DNA from: Tillandsia leiboldiana
Taxonomy: Eukaryota; Streptophyta; Magnoliopsida; Poales; Bromeliaceae
DNA length: 64,000 bases
Reading direction: 5' to 3'
Assembly: GCA_029204045.2 (NCBI GenBank)
Contig: JAQNDB010000243.1
Location: 44,017 to 108,016, forward strand
This document shows, one piece after another, positions 42,473 through 52,768 of this stretch. The notes beneath the pieces were generated by a model. That model had not been told where the DNA came from. It made no database searches and worked only from the letters and a program-made list of their open reading frames with translations. The number at the start of each line of letters is the position of its first letter. The first letter of the stretch is position 1. The translations under genes were made by a program, and so were the position numbers.

Positions 42473-43801
42473 TGTTGGGTTATATGTAATAAGGATCTAA
42501 ATAGGGGAAAAAACACCTAGAGGGGGGTGAATAGGTGTAAACGTATAAACACTCAAAAATCGTTGCGATAAAAACCCAATGCGGAAATAAAAAATAACTC
42601 GCAAGATTTTTACGTGGAAAACTCCATCACCGGAGTAAAAAACCACGGGACCGATAACACGGCAGAAATCCACTAGAATTAAAACACGTACAAGGTGATT
42701 TACCGTACACACTTACGACTCAACCTTTTCCATACGCTCCTAGAGGATCTTCTCCGCTCGCTCCGCGACGCTTCTCGAATCCACGATCTGCGCCCAACGC
42801 CGAATCCACGACGTCCGACCGAGTCCACGGTCTTCACCCAATAGCACCCTTCGAATCCACGAATGTGCCTCGCTCCGAATCCACGAGAGCGGTTGAACCT
42901 TGAATCCACAAGGACACGCGAATCCACGCGCCAATTTTTGGGGTAAATCGTTGTTTTTGGTGGTGATGATCCGCCGAATACTTAGATCAAAGATAGATCG
43001 GAAATACCATCTAAGTATTCATTAGTTTGATTCAACTCAAGATGTGAGTATGAAAACCTAGAATCAAACTAATCAATATAGATGAAGAAACATAGAGTAT
43101 TCTCTAATGATTTCCTTTCTTCTCTATATGTGGATCTAGAGCCGTATAAAATAAGATATGAATATGACGGCTATTTTCCTTCTTTTTGGATTCACCTAGA
43201 AAAAGAGTCATAGAGTCTATTTATAGGTTAGAAACCCTAGGAAGGAGATAAGAATCAAAAACCTACCATTTCTGGAAATTTTACGGACGGCGATCCGGAT
43301 CGGATTAGCTGTGATCCGGATCGTCGTAACGAGTCAGGTAGTTCCAGAAAAACGAAGGTTCGGGATCCGGATCGAAGTGCTTGATCCGGATCGTTCATAC
43401 AGTTCACCAAACATCAACGTTCGGGATCCGGATTGCGAAGCCTGATCCGGATCGTTCAAGGAAGATGGTAAACTCAGTGTTCGGGATCCGGATCAAGAGA
43501 GGCTACGATCCGGATTGAACTGGTGTATGAACGAACCACCTTCGGGATCCGGATTGAACAATCTGATCCGGATCCTGAACATGTCCCAAGTCCAGTTTTT
43601 GATTTTTATGCAATGAAAGATTCTTCCAAGTGTTTCTACACTACAAGAAGTATTCGGATCACACAAAATCTTTAGTTAAACATACCTGATCCTTTTGAAT
43701 TATTCTTTCTTGAGATTGAGTTAAATGATCCAACTTTCTTCACCTTCAATCTTCAAGACTTGAAACTTTCACGAAACTACGCCAACTCAAATTCCGTAAC
43801 A
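42473..43801 (-). repeat. E3 3' LTR (1329 bp)
   Basis: Plus-strand TGTTGGGTTATATG...AAATTCCGTAACA. It contains ten CCGG-centred palindromes at 43286-43580, a TATA box (TATTTATA on the plus strand, 43218-43225) and a GTGGATTCG block lacking one 21-bp unit present in the 5' LTR. Confidence 0.95.
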
Positions 43802-43815
43802 ATCTCCCCCTTTGG
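43802..43815 (-). other. E3 polypurine tract
   Basis: ATCTCCCCCTTTGG on the plus strand, directly inside the 3' LTR. A second tract of the same type is at 44363-44379 and a third pol-proximal one at 47264-47274. Confidence 0.85.
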
Positions 43816-44526
43816 CGGTTTCGTCACAAAACACAGATCCACTAAAGAAAATTCAAAAAGATATTTTTGTTGCTATCACCATATAACAAAAATTTACAAT
43901 GGAGATCCAAAAATTTAAAAACATGAGATAAACTCCTAAAACAGACTCTAGACTTAGACATCTGTACTCTCTGCACAAAGGAATCATTCTTGACAAAAAG
44001 AGATCGTTAGATACCTCAAGAATATTTAGCATTCAAAATCTAGTACAGAGATAGAGTTTATCTGATCATCATGACATTTGAGAATTCAGATATGTAAGAG
44101 AATCATAGTAAAAAACTAACATATCTTCTATGCAATCAAAAACCAAATGTCACAAAGCGAACATCAACTTGTTAGTTATATTACATGCCCAAATAGTTAG
44201 ATGAATAGTTAGTCGAGGCATGCATTCAAACAAATGAAAACCAAAAGTTGAAGTTCTACTTACCTTTTAAGTTGAGGTTATACTTACCTCGATGTTCACA
44301 CATTCACATCATCATTGTTCAAGTTCGATATTCACATCATCATTGTTCAAGTTCTCTCTAAACTCTCTTCCCCTTTTTGTCACAAACAAAGCCAAAAATT
44401 ACGGAAGTGGAGAGAATGGATAACAGTTCAAGTTGGAGAACTAAAGACTAAAACTAAAACTTAAAAACCTGCACAACAGAAAGATTTAAACATATGCATA
44501 ATAAACAAAAATTGGAAGGATACGGA

Positions 44527-45984
44527 TTATTCAGACTCGTCTGAACTGATACAGCCGAGAATTTGGAATATTTTCTTTAATCGCTTGTTCATTGATGATT
44601 GATTCTTATTTACCTTCTTTATTTCTTCCTTTACCTCAATTAGTTCATTTGATATACGTTCTTGCTCGTTGGAGAGCCTTTGCTGTTCTTTATAGATTGA
44701 GGTAACAGATGCATCATCATCAGAAGTTGATTGAGGTGCTTGTTGTGCCGGAGGTGCTGGTTGGACTGGAGGAGTTGCTGCCGGTGCAGAGGTTGTCGCT
44801 TGTTGTTGTTGTGCTCGTTGCCGGTGAGGAGGTATTATGGGTTCATCTGGCTTCGTCGAGAGAGACTTTACAATTGTTGTTTCATTGATCGTTCCTATAC
44901 TGTGCATATAGGAATTTGCATTTGTGTCAGCTTTAAATTTGCGAAGAATGCGCATGATGATCATTGGATAAGGTAGTCTCTCAGAGGGATGAGCATGCTC
45001 CACATATCGCGCCATCTTTGTCCAGATGATGTAAGGAATGTTTAGGTTAGCTCCCATTGCTGCTGTGGGGTTTCCAAGTAGATAAAGGAATATCATTCTC
45101 TCCCACCGAAGAACCTTTGTGTTCATGTTTGGAATGACATTATAACAAACAATTAAGTTTAAGAAGCGGTACTCTGGTCGTAGTTCTTTCGAGAAAACGG
45201 AGTTTCCTGTCGACCGAGTATTTGGAAGACAGATTCCATCAACTACCACTCTCCAGGAGTAGGTGTTGAAGACTTGATTCTTCAGGTAATGAGTGCCATC
45301 GGCTCGGGCGTCCATCCCTAATACCTCTCCAATCAGCTGGGGCGTCACTTTGATCTTAACATTCTTGACCAATGTTTGAAAATCTCGGCGACCGCTCTCC
45401 TGATCAATTAGATAGCAAGCATTCTGATAAAACATTCTCACGGAGTGAAGACAATAACCAGTGGTTTCCGGGAAGTTGCAAATGGGAGCAAGACCTATCT
45501 GGTCAAACAAAGTCCCAAATGTCCGAGAACGCTCCTTTAAGGCTTTTACATCAACATGCCTTTCTCCAATGCATTCTCTGTTTTCAAAATCCTTTATTCT
45601 AGCCGAGCTGATAAAGTCTTGTGGAGGTGCTTGGCCATCAACTGGTTGCTCAATGGAGATTCCTTGAGCACTCCGTCTTTTGCGAGCAACACTTTTTCTT
45701 CTTGTCTTCCCAGAAGTTTCTTCCATTGGAGCTTTGCCTTTCTCAGCAGCAGTGGGCGGAGCCTTCGATGTTTCTGCAGGTGCTTTTCCCTTTGAAGCAG
45801 TCGGAACAGTCGTTGCTTCAACTTCCAGTTCATCCCAATTAATTGATTCCGTTTTAGATTCTGTATCGGAATCATCTTTAGCTTTCTTCGCTTTCTTAGC
45901 CTTCTTAGCCCTCTTGGGCTTCACAGTGTCCTTGACATGAACCATGGCAGTAAGTAAGAAAATAATCCATGTGATCACCATAGC
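44527..45984 (-). CDS. E3 extra ORF (env position), long form, 485 aa, with plant transposon-protein domain
   Basis: Located between pol and the 3' LTR. I chose the ATG at 45984 because the frame upstream crosses the predicted intron acceptor (46011). Order: hydrophobic N-terminus (MVITWIIFLLTAMVHV), a Lys/Ala repeat (KKAKKAKKAK), an acidic/Pro-Ala linker, a basic KTRRKSVARKRR patch, a central domain of about 230 residues, a Gln/Pro/Ala linker and a C-terminal coiled coil (LSNEQERISNELIEVKEEI) ending SSDESE. The central domain has the layout of the 'putative plant transposon protein' family (PF20167): ITPQLIGEVLG-like segment, PEYRFLNLIVCYNVIP, IFLYLLGNP, LNIPYIIW, RLPYPMIIMRIL. Its biochemical role is unknown. 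E1 and E2 lack this domain, and the visible part of E4 does too. Confidence 0.75.
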   Translation of the reverse strand, partial: AMVITWIIFLLTAMVHVKDTVKPKRAKKAKKAKKAKDDSDTESKTESINWDELEVEATTVPTASKGKAPAETSKAPPTAAEKGKAPMEETSGKTRRKSVARKRRSAQGISIEQPVDGQAPPQDFISSARIKDFENRECIGERHVDVKALKERSRTFGTLFDQIGLAPICNFPETTGYCLHSVRMFYQNACYLIDQESGRRDFQTLVKNVKIKVTPQLIGEVLGMDARADGTHYLKNQVFNTYSWRVVVDGICLPNTRSTGNSVFSKELRPEYRFLNLIVCYNVIPNMNTKVLRWERMIFLYLLGNPTAAMGANLNIPYIIWTKMARYVEHAHPSERLPYPMIIMRILRKFKADTNANSYMHSIGTINETTIVKSLSTKPDEPIIPPHRQRAQQQQATTSAPAATPPVQPAPPAQQAPQSTSDDDASVTSIYKEQQRLSNEQERISNELIEVKEEIKKVNKNQSSMNKRLKKIFQILGCISSDESE

Positions 45985-46010
45985 TATTGGTTTCTTGTGA
46001 GAAGAAAATC

Positions 46011-46393
46011 CTGTGAGCAACAACTCAGGAACACGAAAAATTGTTAATTTTCAAAGATTTGAAAAATTGTACCCAAACAATCATAATCATGTAGAGAGAC
46101 TAAGAATCAAATTAGTTTTGCAAAAGGACTTTTAAAAATAGATCAATTGCATGATTTTCGAAAATCCTTATTATATGCCCTAAAACCGAAATTTTTAGAA
46201 ATTGAAGCCTAAAAATCCGTTAATCAGGAGAATACCTAGCATACAATCAAAACTAATCTACCCAGAGTTCTTATTTCAAAAGAAATTTGATCAAAAACCA
46301 TCCACAAACAAAATTGATCCAAGAAATTCATCACGTTTGAGGAGGAATAGAGAAAAACGGTGAAAAACCGAGATTTTGATCAATAAAACTTAC
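46011..46393 (-). other. E3 predicted leader intron before the extra ORF
   Basis: On the minus strand it begins GTAAGT (46393) and ends CTCACAG (46011), 383 bp, matching the introns in E1 and E2. The ATG of the ORF is 27 bp after the acceptor. Confidence 0.6.
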
Positions 46394-46510
46394 TTGGAGT
46401 TGAAGAACTTGAGTTTGAAAGCATCCAAGAAGGGTGAAATCTAGAGAGAGAAGCTCTGGAAACTTTGGAACAAAAGATTGGAGTAAAAGAAATCAAAACC
46501 CTTTTGTTCT

Positions 46511-46690
46511 TTATAAAACCCTAGCCGCGATCCGGATCAGACCATGCTTGCGATCCGGATCGGCTACCCGCAGTGAGAAACTGCGTTCGGGATCCGGATC
46601 GGCAGGTCCAATCCGGATCGTCAGCCCGCAGAAGAATACCTGCGTTCGGGATCCGGATCATCTTGCCCGATCCGGATCGGCTCCAACTTT
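46511..46690 (-). promoter_or_regulatory. E3 candidate internal promoter for the extra ORF
   Basis: Six ATCCGGAT palindromes (46527-46680) lie upstream, in the minus sense, of a TATAAA-type box (TTATAAAA on the plus strand, 46511-46518) and the leader intron, the same arrangement as E1. Confidence 0.5.
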
Positions 46691-47114
46691 TTCTTTAGAA
46701 AATTTCAGAGAAATTCAAGAAAAACCAGAAAAAGATTGTAAGCACAAATGTGTATCAACTTTAAACAAAAATCATCGTTTCATACAACAAGAATTAGATT
46801 ATGCCAAATCTATCAATAATATCCAAAAATGAAACGAGAATTTACAAAAATTAAATCCCTTAAAGTTGAACACCTTCAATTACATCTAACTTGATCTTAT
46901 GAGTAATGCCTTTATCAAATCATCAATTCAGTAAAGAAAATGAAATACAAAGATCAATAGATGTTTGAAATCCCAAATATAGTAGATAATGTATCTAGAC
47001 AATCTGTTGAAGAGAGTGGCTCTTTGAGCATCTTTCTTTAAAAACCCACCTTATACCAACCTTGAAATTTGACAGAGTCAAGTATTTCAACATGCATTTT
47101 ACTTAATCAAAATT

Positions 47115-47280
47115 TGAACAACCATGCTTGGTATACATGTGGTAGCTGCACACAATACTCGGACGACCGAGGTGGTAGCTCTTTCCTCCATGTGGTGGTA
47201 GTTTTCACACTCCTCATTGGGATGTAACTCTTTCCACATCTTTTGAACATTTTACTTTTCTTTGACTCCCCCTCAATTGG
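47115..47280 (-). other. E3 conserved noncoding block after pol
   Basis: Reverse complement of the E1 block at 16880-17035, including CTACCACCACATGGAGG and ACCTCGGTCGTCCGAG, with very few differences. No coding frame. Confidence 0.6.
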
Positions 47281-47616
47281 CTATCAATTATTTAAGATAT
47301 AAAGTATTCAACCAAAAATTGATCTCGATTTCATACTCGACTAAGCAGTCAAATAAGATAATGACTATACCAAGAGATCATTGAGAGAGAGAAATTGACT
47401 TTGATCACTCAGAAGATGATTTAATTAACATAAATGATCATTGCAACAGTGAAATATTATGATGGCAAAAGCATAATAAATTTCTAAATGTGCGAAAAGA
47501 TGCAATTAAAGTCAATTATGATCTATGCTCAATTAATGTCCTATGTACAAACATAGATAATGAACAAAACAAAACAAAAACAAAACCTATCCTAAGCAAA
47601 GGTTTCAAAAAGAAGT

Positions 47617-50226
47617 TTATTTCGAGGAAAGCATTCCAATTGCTTTTCGCAAATGAATAAAACGTTTTTGATCCAAAGGTTTTGTTAGAATGTCAGCTAA
47701 TTGATCCTCAGTTGAAATATATGAAAGTTGAAGAGTATTTGATTCAACTAGCTCTCTAAAAAAATGATATCTAAGTTCAATATGTTTTGTTCTAGAGTGC
47801 AACACAGGGTTTTTAGAAATGTTAATTGCACTTGTGTTGTCACAAAGAATTGTTATCGAAGATGCTGAAATCCGGAAGTCGCTCAACACACTTTTCATCC
47901 AAATGAGTTGGGTTGAACAACTACCCGCTGAAATGTATTCCGCTTCGGCAGTCGAGAGTGCTATGCAATTCTGCTTTTTACTGTGCCATGCAACAAGGCA
48001 ATGGCCAAGATAGAAGCATGCACCACTCGTGCTTTTCCGATCATCCACTGATCCTGCCCAATCGGCATCTGAGTATCCAACAATATCCAAACTTGTTCCC
48101 ATAGGATACCAAATTCCGAAATTAATTGATCCTTTGATATGCCGGATGATCCTTTTCACCGCTTTCAGGTGAACCTCCTTTGGTGCAGATTGATATCTCG
48201 CGCAGATCCCAACACCAAAAGATATATCCGGGCGACTAGCCGTGAGGTAAAGTAGACTTCCAATCATACTTCGATACAGTTTCTCGTCTACATTCTCACT
48301 TTGTGATTCACTTCCAAGTCCCTTGTGGCTAGTTCCCATTGGAGTCGGAAAATCCTTCGAATTTTCAAGATCAAACTTTTTAACCAACTCCATTGCATAC
48401 TTGGATTGACTCAAGTGAATACCTTCATCATTTTGTTTAATTTGCAATCCAAGAAAATAAGTCAATTCGCCCATCATGGACATCTCAAATTCGCTTTCCA
48501 TGGTCTCCGCGAATTTAGAAGCATCATTATCTCTTGTTGCGCCAAATACAATGTCATCGACATAGATTTGTGCTACAATGAAATTGCTTTGATAATGCTT
48601 CACAAAGAGAGTCCTATCAGCTCCCCCTCGAGTGTAGCCCTTCTCCAAAAGGTGCTTTGTCAACCTTTCGTACAATGCTCGCGGTGCTTGTTTCAGACCG
48701 TAAAGAGCCTTTTTCAAACGAAAAACATGGTTAGGTTGTTTATGGTCTACAAAACCTTTCGGTTGAGCCACATAAACTTCCTCATTTAAAAACCCATTTA
48801 GAAATGCGCTCTTAACGTCCATTTGAAATAATTTGATTTTAAAATGACAAGCAATAGCAAATAGTATACGAATGGACTCGAGTCTAGCTACAGGGGCGAA
48901 TGTTTCATCAAAGTCTATACCTTCTACTTGAGAGTAGCCTTGAGCAACTAATCGTGCCTTGTTCCTGATGATAGTACCATCCTCATTTTTCTTGTTCTTG
49001 AAGATCCATTTGGTACCTATCACATTATGTTGCTTTGGAGGCTTCGTTAATTCCCAGACTTTGTTTCGCTCAAATTGATGGAGCTCTTCCTGCATTGCTT
49101 TAATCCAGTAGTCATCCTGAAGAGCTTCATCTATGTTCTTTGGTTCAATTAAAGATACGTAGCAAGCGAATCCACAAACCAACTGCCTCCGAGTTCTAAC
49201 TCCTTCTTGTGGATCTCCAATAATATTCGATTCCGGATGATCCTTGGAGATTCGTAGCATTTGTTGAAACGGAGTACTCGGAGATATAGGAGATGATTCC
49301 TGCACATTAGATAAACTTGAAGAACCATTAGATGCATCATTAACATTGGAAGTATTATTATGAGAAGATGCAACGGCAGGAGAATCATCATCTAGAGAGA
49401 TATCGAGGGTAGATTTTTCAGATGCAAAGTGAAAAGCTTCATCTACTTTAACATTTATAGATTCTACGATCGTCTTAGATTCCAAGTTAAATACTCGATA
49501 TGCTCTACTATTAGTAGAATACCCCAGGAAAATCCCTTCGTCACTTCGTGAGTCAAACTTTCCAAGATTTTCACGGTCACGTAAAATGTAACACCGACTC
49601 CCGAAGATGCGAAAATATTTGATGTTGGGTTTTCTACCACACCATAGTTCATATGGTGTATTTAACGTTCCCGGGCGCAAATAAACTCGATTAATTACAT
49701 AGATTGCAGTGTTCACAGCTTCAGCCCAAAAATGTAGCGGTAAATTCCGGCTGTGAAGCATAACACGTGCCATCTCTTGAACAACCCTGTTTTTGCGCTC
49801 GACAACACCATTCTGTTGAGGTGTATAGGGTGCAGAGAATTCATGCTTAATACCGTTTGAAGTACAAAAGTCAATGAATTTAGAATTAATGAATTCTCCA
49901 CCTCTATCACTTCTAACACGAATGATCTTTTCATTCTTTTCAATCATAATACGAAGGCAAATCTCATGAAAAGAATCAAAAGTATCAGCTTTCTCTTTTA
50001 AAAATGCTACCCAAGAATACCGAGAGAAATCATCAATCATCAAGAAAATATACCATTTACCTCCCAAAGATGGTTGACGAGTTGGCCCCATTAAATCCAT
50101 GTGTAAAAGTTCCAAAGGCCGTTTTGTACCAACGTGGTTCAAGTTCTTGTGTGCAGTTCTGGACTGTTTTCCCTTTTGGCAACCACCACACACAAAGTTT
50201 TGTTTAAATAAAAGTTTTGGAACCCC
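47617..50226 (-). CDS. E3 integrase, reverse transcriptase and RNase H
   Basis: One uninterrupted frame from the frameshift point to the pol stop. Integrase begins with the zinc-region end (CGGCQKGKQ). The catalytic residues are the D in HMDLMGP, the D in RVRSDRGGEF and the E in QQNGVVERKNR. RT shows RNKARLVAQGYSQ, DVKSAFLNG, LKQAPRALYERL (usually ...PRAWYERL) and YVDD. RNase H shows SDADWAG and LSTAEAEYISA. It ends with LTKPLDQKRF. All catalytic motifs are present, so this part looks functional; the only barriers to expression are the two upstream lesions. Confidence 0.94.
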   Translation of the reverse strand, partial: GVPKLLFKQNFVCGGCQKGKQSRTAHKNLNHVGTKRPLELLHMDLMGPTRQPSLGGKWYIFLMIDDFSRYSWVAFLKEKADTFDSFHEICLRIMIEKNEKIIRVRSDRGGEFINSKFIDFCTSNGIKHEFSAPYTPQQNGVVERKNRVVQEMARVMLHSRNLPLHFWAEAVNTAIYVINRVYLRPGTLNTPYELWCGRKPNIKYFRIFGSRCYILRDRENLGKFDSRSDEGIFLGYSTNSRAYRVFNLESKTIVESINVKVDEAFHFASEKSTLDISLDDDSPAVASSHNNTSNVNDASNGSSSLSNVQESSPISPSTPFQQMLRISKDHPESNIIGDPQEGVRTRRQLVCGFACYVSLIEPKNIDEALQDDYWIKAMQEELHQFERNKVWELTKPPKQHNVIGTKWIFKNKKNEDGTIIRNKARLVAQGYSQVEGIDFDETFAPVARLESIRILFAIACHFKIKLFQMDVKSAFLNGFLNEEVYVAQPKGFVDHKQPNHVFRLKKALYGLKQAPRALYERLTKHLLEKGYTRGGADRTLFVKHYQSNFIVAQIYVDDIVFGATRDNDASKFAETMESEFEMSMMGELTYFLGLQIKQNDEGIHLSQSKYAMELVKKFDLENSKDFPTPMGTSHKGLGSESQSENVDEKLYRSMIGSLLYLTASRPDISFGVGICARYQSAPKEVHLKAVKRIIRHIKGSINFGIWYPMGTSLDIVGYSDADWAGSVDDRKSTSGACFYLGHCLVAWHSKKQNCIALSTAEAEYISAGSCSTQLIWMKSVLSDFRISASSITILCDNTSAINISKNPVLHSRTKHIELRYHFFRELVESNTLQLSYISTEDQLADILTKPLDQKRFIHLRKAIGMLSSK

Positions 50227-50227
50227 A

Positions 50228-51238
50228 CTTGACCACGTCCTTGTTTGAAATTTTAACAAGTTCCTTAAAATTTATGTGACCTAGCCTTTCATGCCAAAGT
50301 GTTTCATTATTCAAAGAAACTAGGTTACATTTTTCTGAAATTTTATTAGGAACAACATAGCAATTGTTTTCAGATCTAACCCCTTTTAAGAAGAAGACAT
50401 GGTCCTTATCAGTTACAACGCATTCAACAGATGAAAAGTTAACTGAAAAACCATTGTCGCACAGTTGACTTATGCTTATGAGGTTAGTCTTAAGGCCATC
50501 AACAAATAAGACGTTTTTCAAAATCGGGCCATCTGGAATAGCTACCGTCCCTTTTCCAACAATTTTGGACGATCGACCGTCTCCGAAAACAACAAGTCCA
50601 CCGGAGATTTTCTCAAGATTTTGAAAACTATTTTTGTCACCGGTCATGTGACGGGAACAACCGCTATCCAGATACCAAGACGAACTATCATATGCATGCA
50701 AGGAAACATTGGTAACAAGACAAGGGAAAATTTCACCTTTGCGCACCCAAACCTTTTTGGAATGCGTCGGTAATGGTCGTGAAGTTATATGCCTAGGTGA
50801 AAGCATCTTGTTAAAACGATTGCTGCTCCTTGATGTGGTCGTCTTGCGCGGTAAACTACCAGGTTTCTTTTCTTTCAATTGATTTGGAATTGATTTCCGA
50901 GGAATTACCTTTGTGGTAGTCATTGCAAGAGATGTTTGAGGTGAGCATTTGACTCCCGTCTTGCAATATCTTCTTATGTGCCCTGAAACACCACAACGAA
51001 AACATACCTTAGATCTTGACGATCCCAAAGAGGATGAAGTAGGTTTGTTGTCGTTGTTTGTCTTGAATTCCGGTGTCGGAGGAGGAGATACCGACTGAGG
51101 CACAAAGACTGTCCCACTCGAACTTGGACTGTTTCCAGTTTGAGTGTATCCGAGGCCGAACCGATTTGATTGACCAAGACCAAGAAGTCTATCCAACTTA
51201 CTCCTTCCTGAAGAGAATCGCTGTAAGTCATCCTTGAG
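50228..51238 (-). CDS. E3 gag C-terminus, protease and pre-integrase region
   Basis: In-frame continuation after the TAA at 51239. It holds the second zinc knuckle (CFRCGVSGHIRRYC), a basic Ser/Thr-rich linker, the aspartic protease site LDSGCSRHM and the pre-integrase motif ERLGHINFKEL. The frame is lost at about 50227, where one extra base (AAGTGGGG against AAGGGGG in E2) shifts it relative to integrase. Confidence 0.9.
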
Positions 51239-52735
51239 TTAGAAAATGGTCTTTGTCATTTCCAGGTTATCCTGTCGAGCCTCGTTGTAGAGCTTTGAGA
51301 AGTGATTCGCTTTATCCACCAGATTTGTATGTTCCTTCTCAAGTTGCTCATTGGACTCTTGAAGGGAAACATTTGCTTTTATCAGGTTTTCCCTTTCCAC
51401 TTCAAGAGCGTTTGAGAGAGAAGTTGCCCTTTTTGCTTCTTCTTCGAGATCATGCAATCTCCCTCTCAAACTCTTGTTTTGCTTAGCCACTTTCTTTGAA
51501 TCCCTCAAAAGTCTGTGGTAGGCTAGAGCAAAATCTTCACCTTCCGAATCATCCGATTCATTGTCCGTTGCATTCTTTTCAACAGTGGAGTTGGACAATG
51601 ACTCGGACGTACTTGCCATAAAGCACATGAAGGGTGAAGATATGGACGCGTGGAATGCCGTGGAGCTCTTTTCTTCATCACTTGAAGACGACTCATTTGA
51701 CGTTGAGTTGTCATCCCAAGTGACGACTTGCATCGCCTTCTTCTTTGCCGGATACTTGTTGGGACACTCCGTTGCAATGTGGCCGTAGCCTCGACATTTG
51801 AAGCATTGTAGTTGTCCCTCTGAACTTTTCTTATCCTTTGAGAAGTTCTCTTGCTTTCTTGACTTGTAACTTGAAGTACCCTTGCCTTTGTTCGACTTTC
51901 CGAAGGATGGAGATTTACTTGAATTACCCCTTCGAAAGTTGCGGCGAAACTTCCTTGTCAAGAGAGCGAGCTGCTTCTCAAATTCCTCCATAGAAAGGTT
52001 CTCGTCATCGTCTGAGGAGGATGTATCCGCGTCTTCTTCCTTAGTTGTTTTCAACGCATAACCTGAAGACTTAGAAGTGGATGCCTTTCCAGAAGAATTG
52101 TTAGTAGTAAACGTCATTTCATATGTTTGTAATGAACCAACTAATTCTTCTACACGTATTTCGTCCGGGTGTTTAATAGTTTCAATGGCTGTAACCTTTG
52201 GGCGAAATCGTTCAGGAAGAGTTCTTAAGATCTTTCTTACAATCTTAAATTCTGGAATCTTCTCTCCCAGGTTACCACATGAGTTTACGATGTCTTGCAA
52301 TCGTGTATAGTAGTCCGTGAAAGATTCATTTTCTGCCATCAAGATAGAGTCAAACTTGCTCGTAAGCATTTGCAGTTTCTGAATCTTCACGAGGTTAGTT
52401 CCCTCATGTGTAACCTGGAGAACATCCCAGATTTCTTTCGCAGTCTCACATGCTGAGACGCGAGAGAACTCAGTTTGAGATAAGGCATTAAAAATGGCAT
52501 TAATTCCCTTGCCATTGTAAGAAGATGAATCTAACTCTTCCTTGGTCCATTTCGACCTAGGTTTTAAGGTGCGAACATCACCAATAAATTCAGTTGGATT
52601 AGACCATCCTAATTCAATTGATTGCCACACCCGTTCGTCGATGGAAATTAAAAAGGCTTTCCTCCGCACTTTCCAGTACGCATAATTTGTTCCATCGAAG
52701 AACGGGGGTCGGTTGATGTTTCCACCTTCAACCAT
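51239..52735 (-). CDS. E3 gag, premature stop
   Basis: 498 codons from ATG (52735) to TAA (51239-51241). The N-terminus GGNINRPPFFDGTNYAYWK and a UBN2-type domain are followed by an acidic region, the first CCHC knuckle (CFKCRGYGHIATEC) and a coiled-coil stretch. In E2 the stop codon position is CAA (Gln), so one C-to-T change created it. The truncated gag keeps the capsid-like domain and one knuckle. Confidence 0.93.
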   Translation of the reverse strand: MVEGGNINRPPFFDGTNYAYWKVRRKAFLISIDERVWQSIELGWSNPTEFIGDVRTLKPRSKWTKEELDSSSYNGKGINAIFNALSQTEFSRVSACETAKEIWDVLQVTHEGTNLVKIQKLQMLTSKFDSILMAENESFTDYYTRLQDIVNSCGNLGEKIPEFKIVRKILRTLPERFRPKVTAIETIKHPDEIRVEELVGSLQTYEMTFTTNNSSGKASTSKSSGYALKTTKEEDADTSSSDDDENLSMEEFEKQLALLTRKFRRNFRRGNSSKSPSFGKSNKGKGTSSYKSRKQENFSKDKKSSEGQLQCFKCRGYGHIATECPNKYPAKKKAMQVVTWDDNSTSNESSSSDEEKSSTAFHASISSPFMCFMASTSESLSNSTVEKNATDNESDDSEGEDFALAYHRLLRDSKKVAKQNKSLRGRLHDLEEEAKRATSLSNALEVERENLIKANVSLQESNEQLEKEHTNLVDKANHFSKLYNEARQDNLEMTKTIF

Positions 52736-52750
52736 TGTTTACAACCCTAT

Positions 52751-52766
52751 TCCCGCTCTGATACCA
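52751..52766 (-). other. E3 primer binding site
   Basis: TCCCGCTCTGATACCA on the plus strand, i.e. TGGTATCAGAGCGGGA on the element strand, 2 bp from the 5' LTR. Initiator tRNA-Met type. Confidence 0.92.
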
Positions 52767-52768
52767 CT

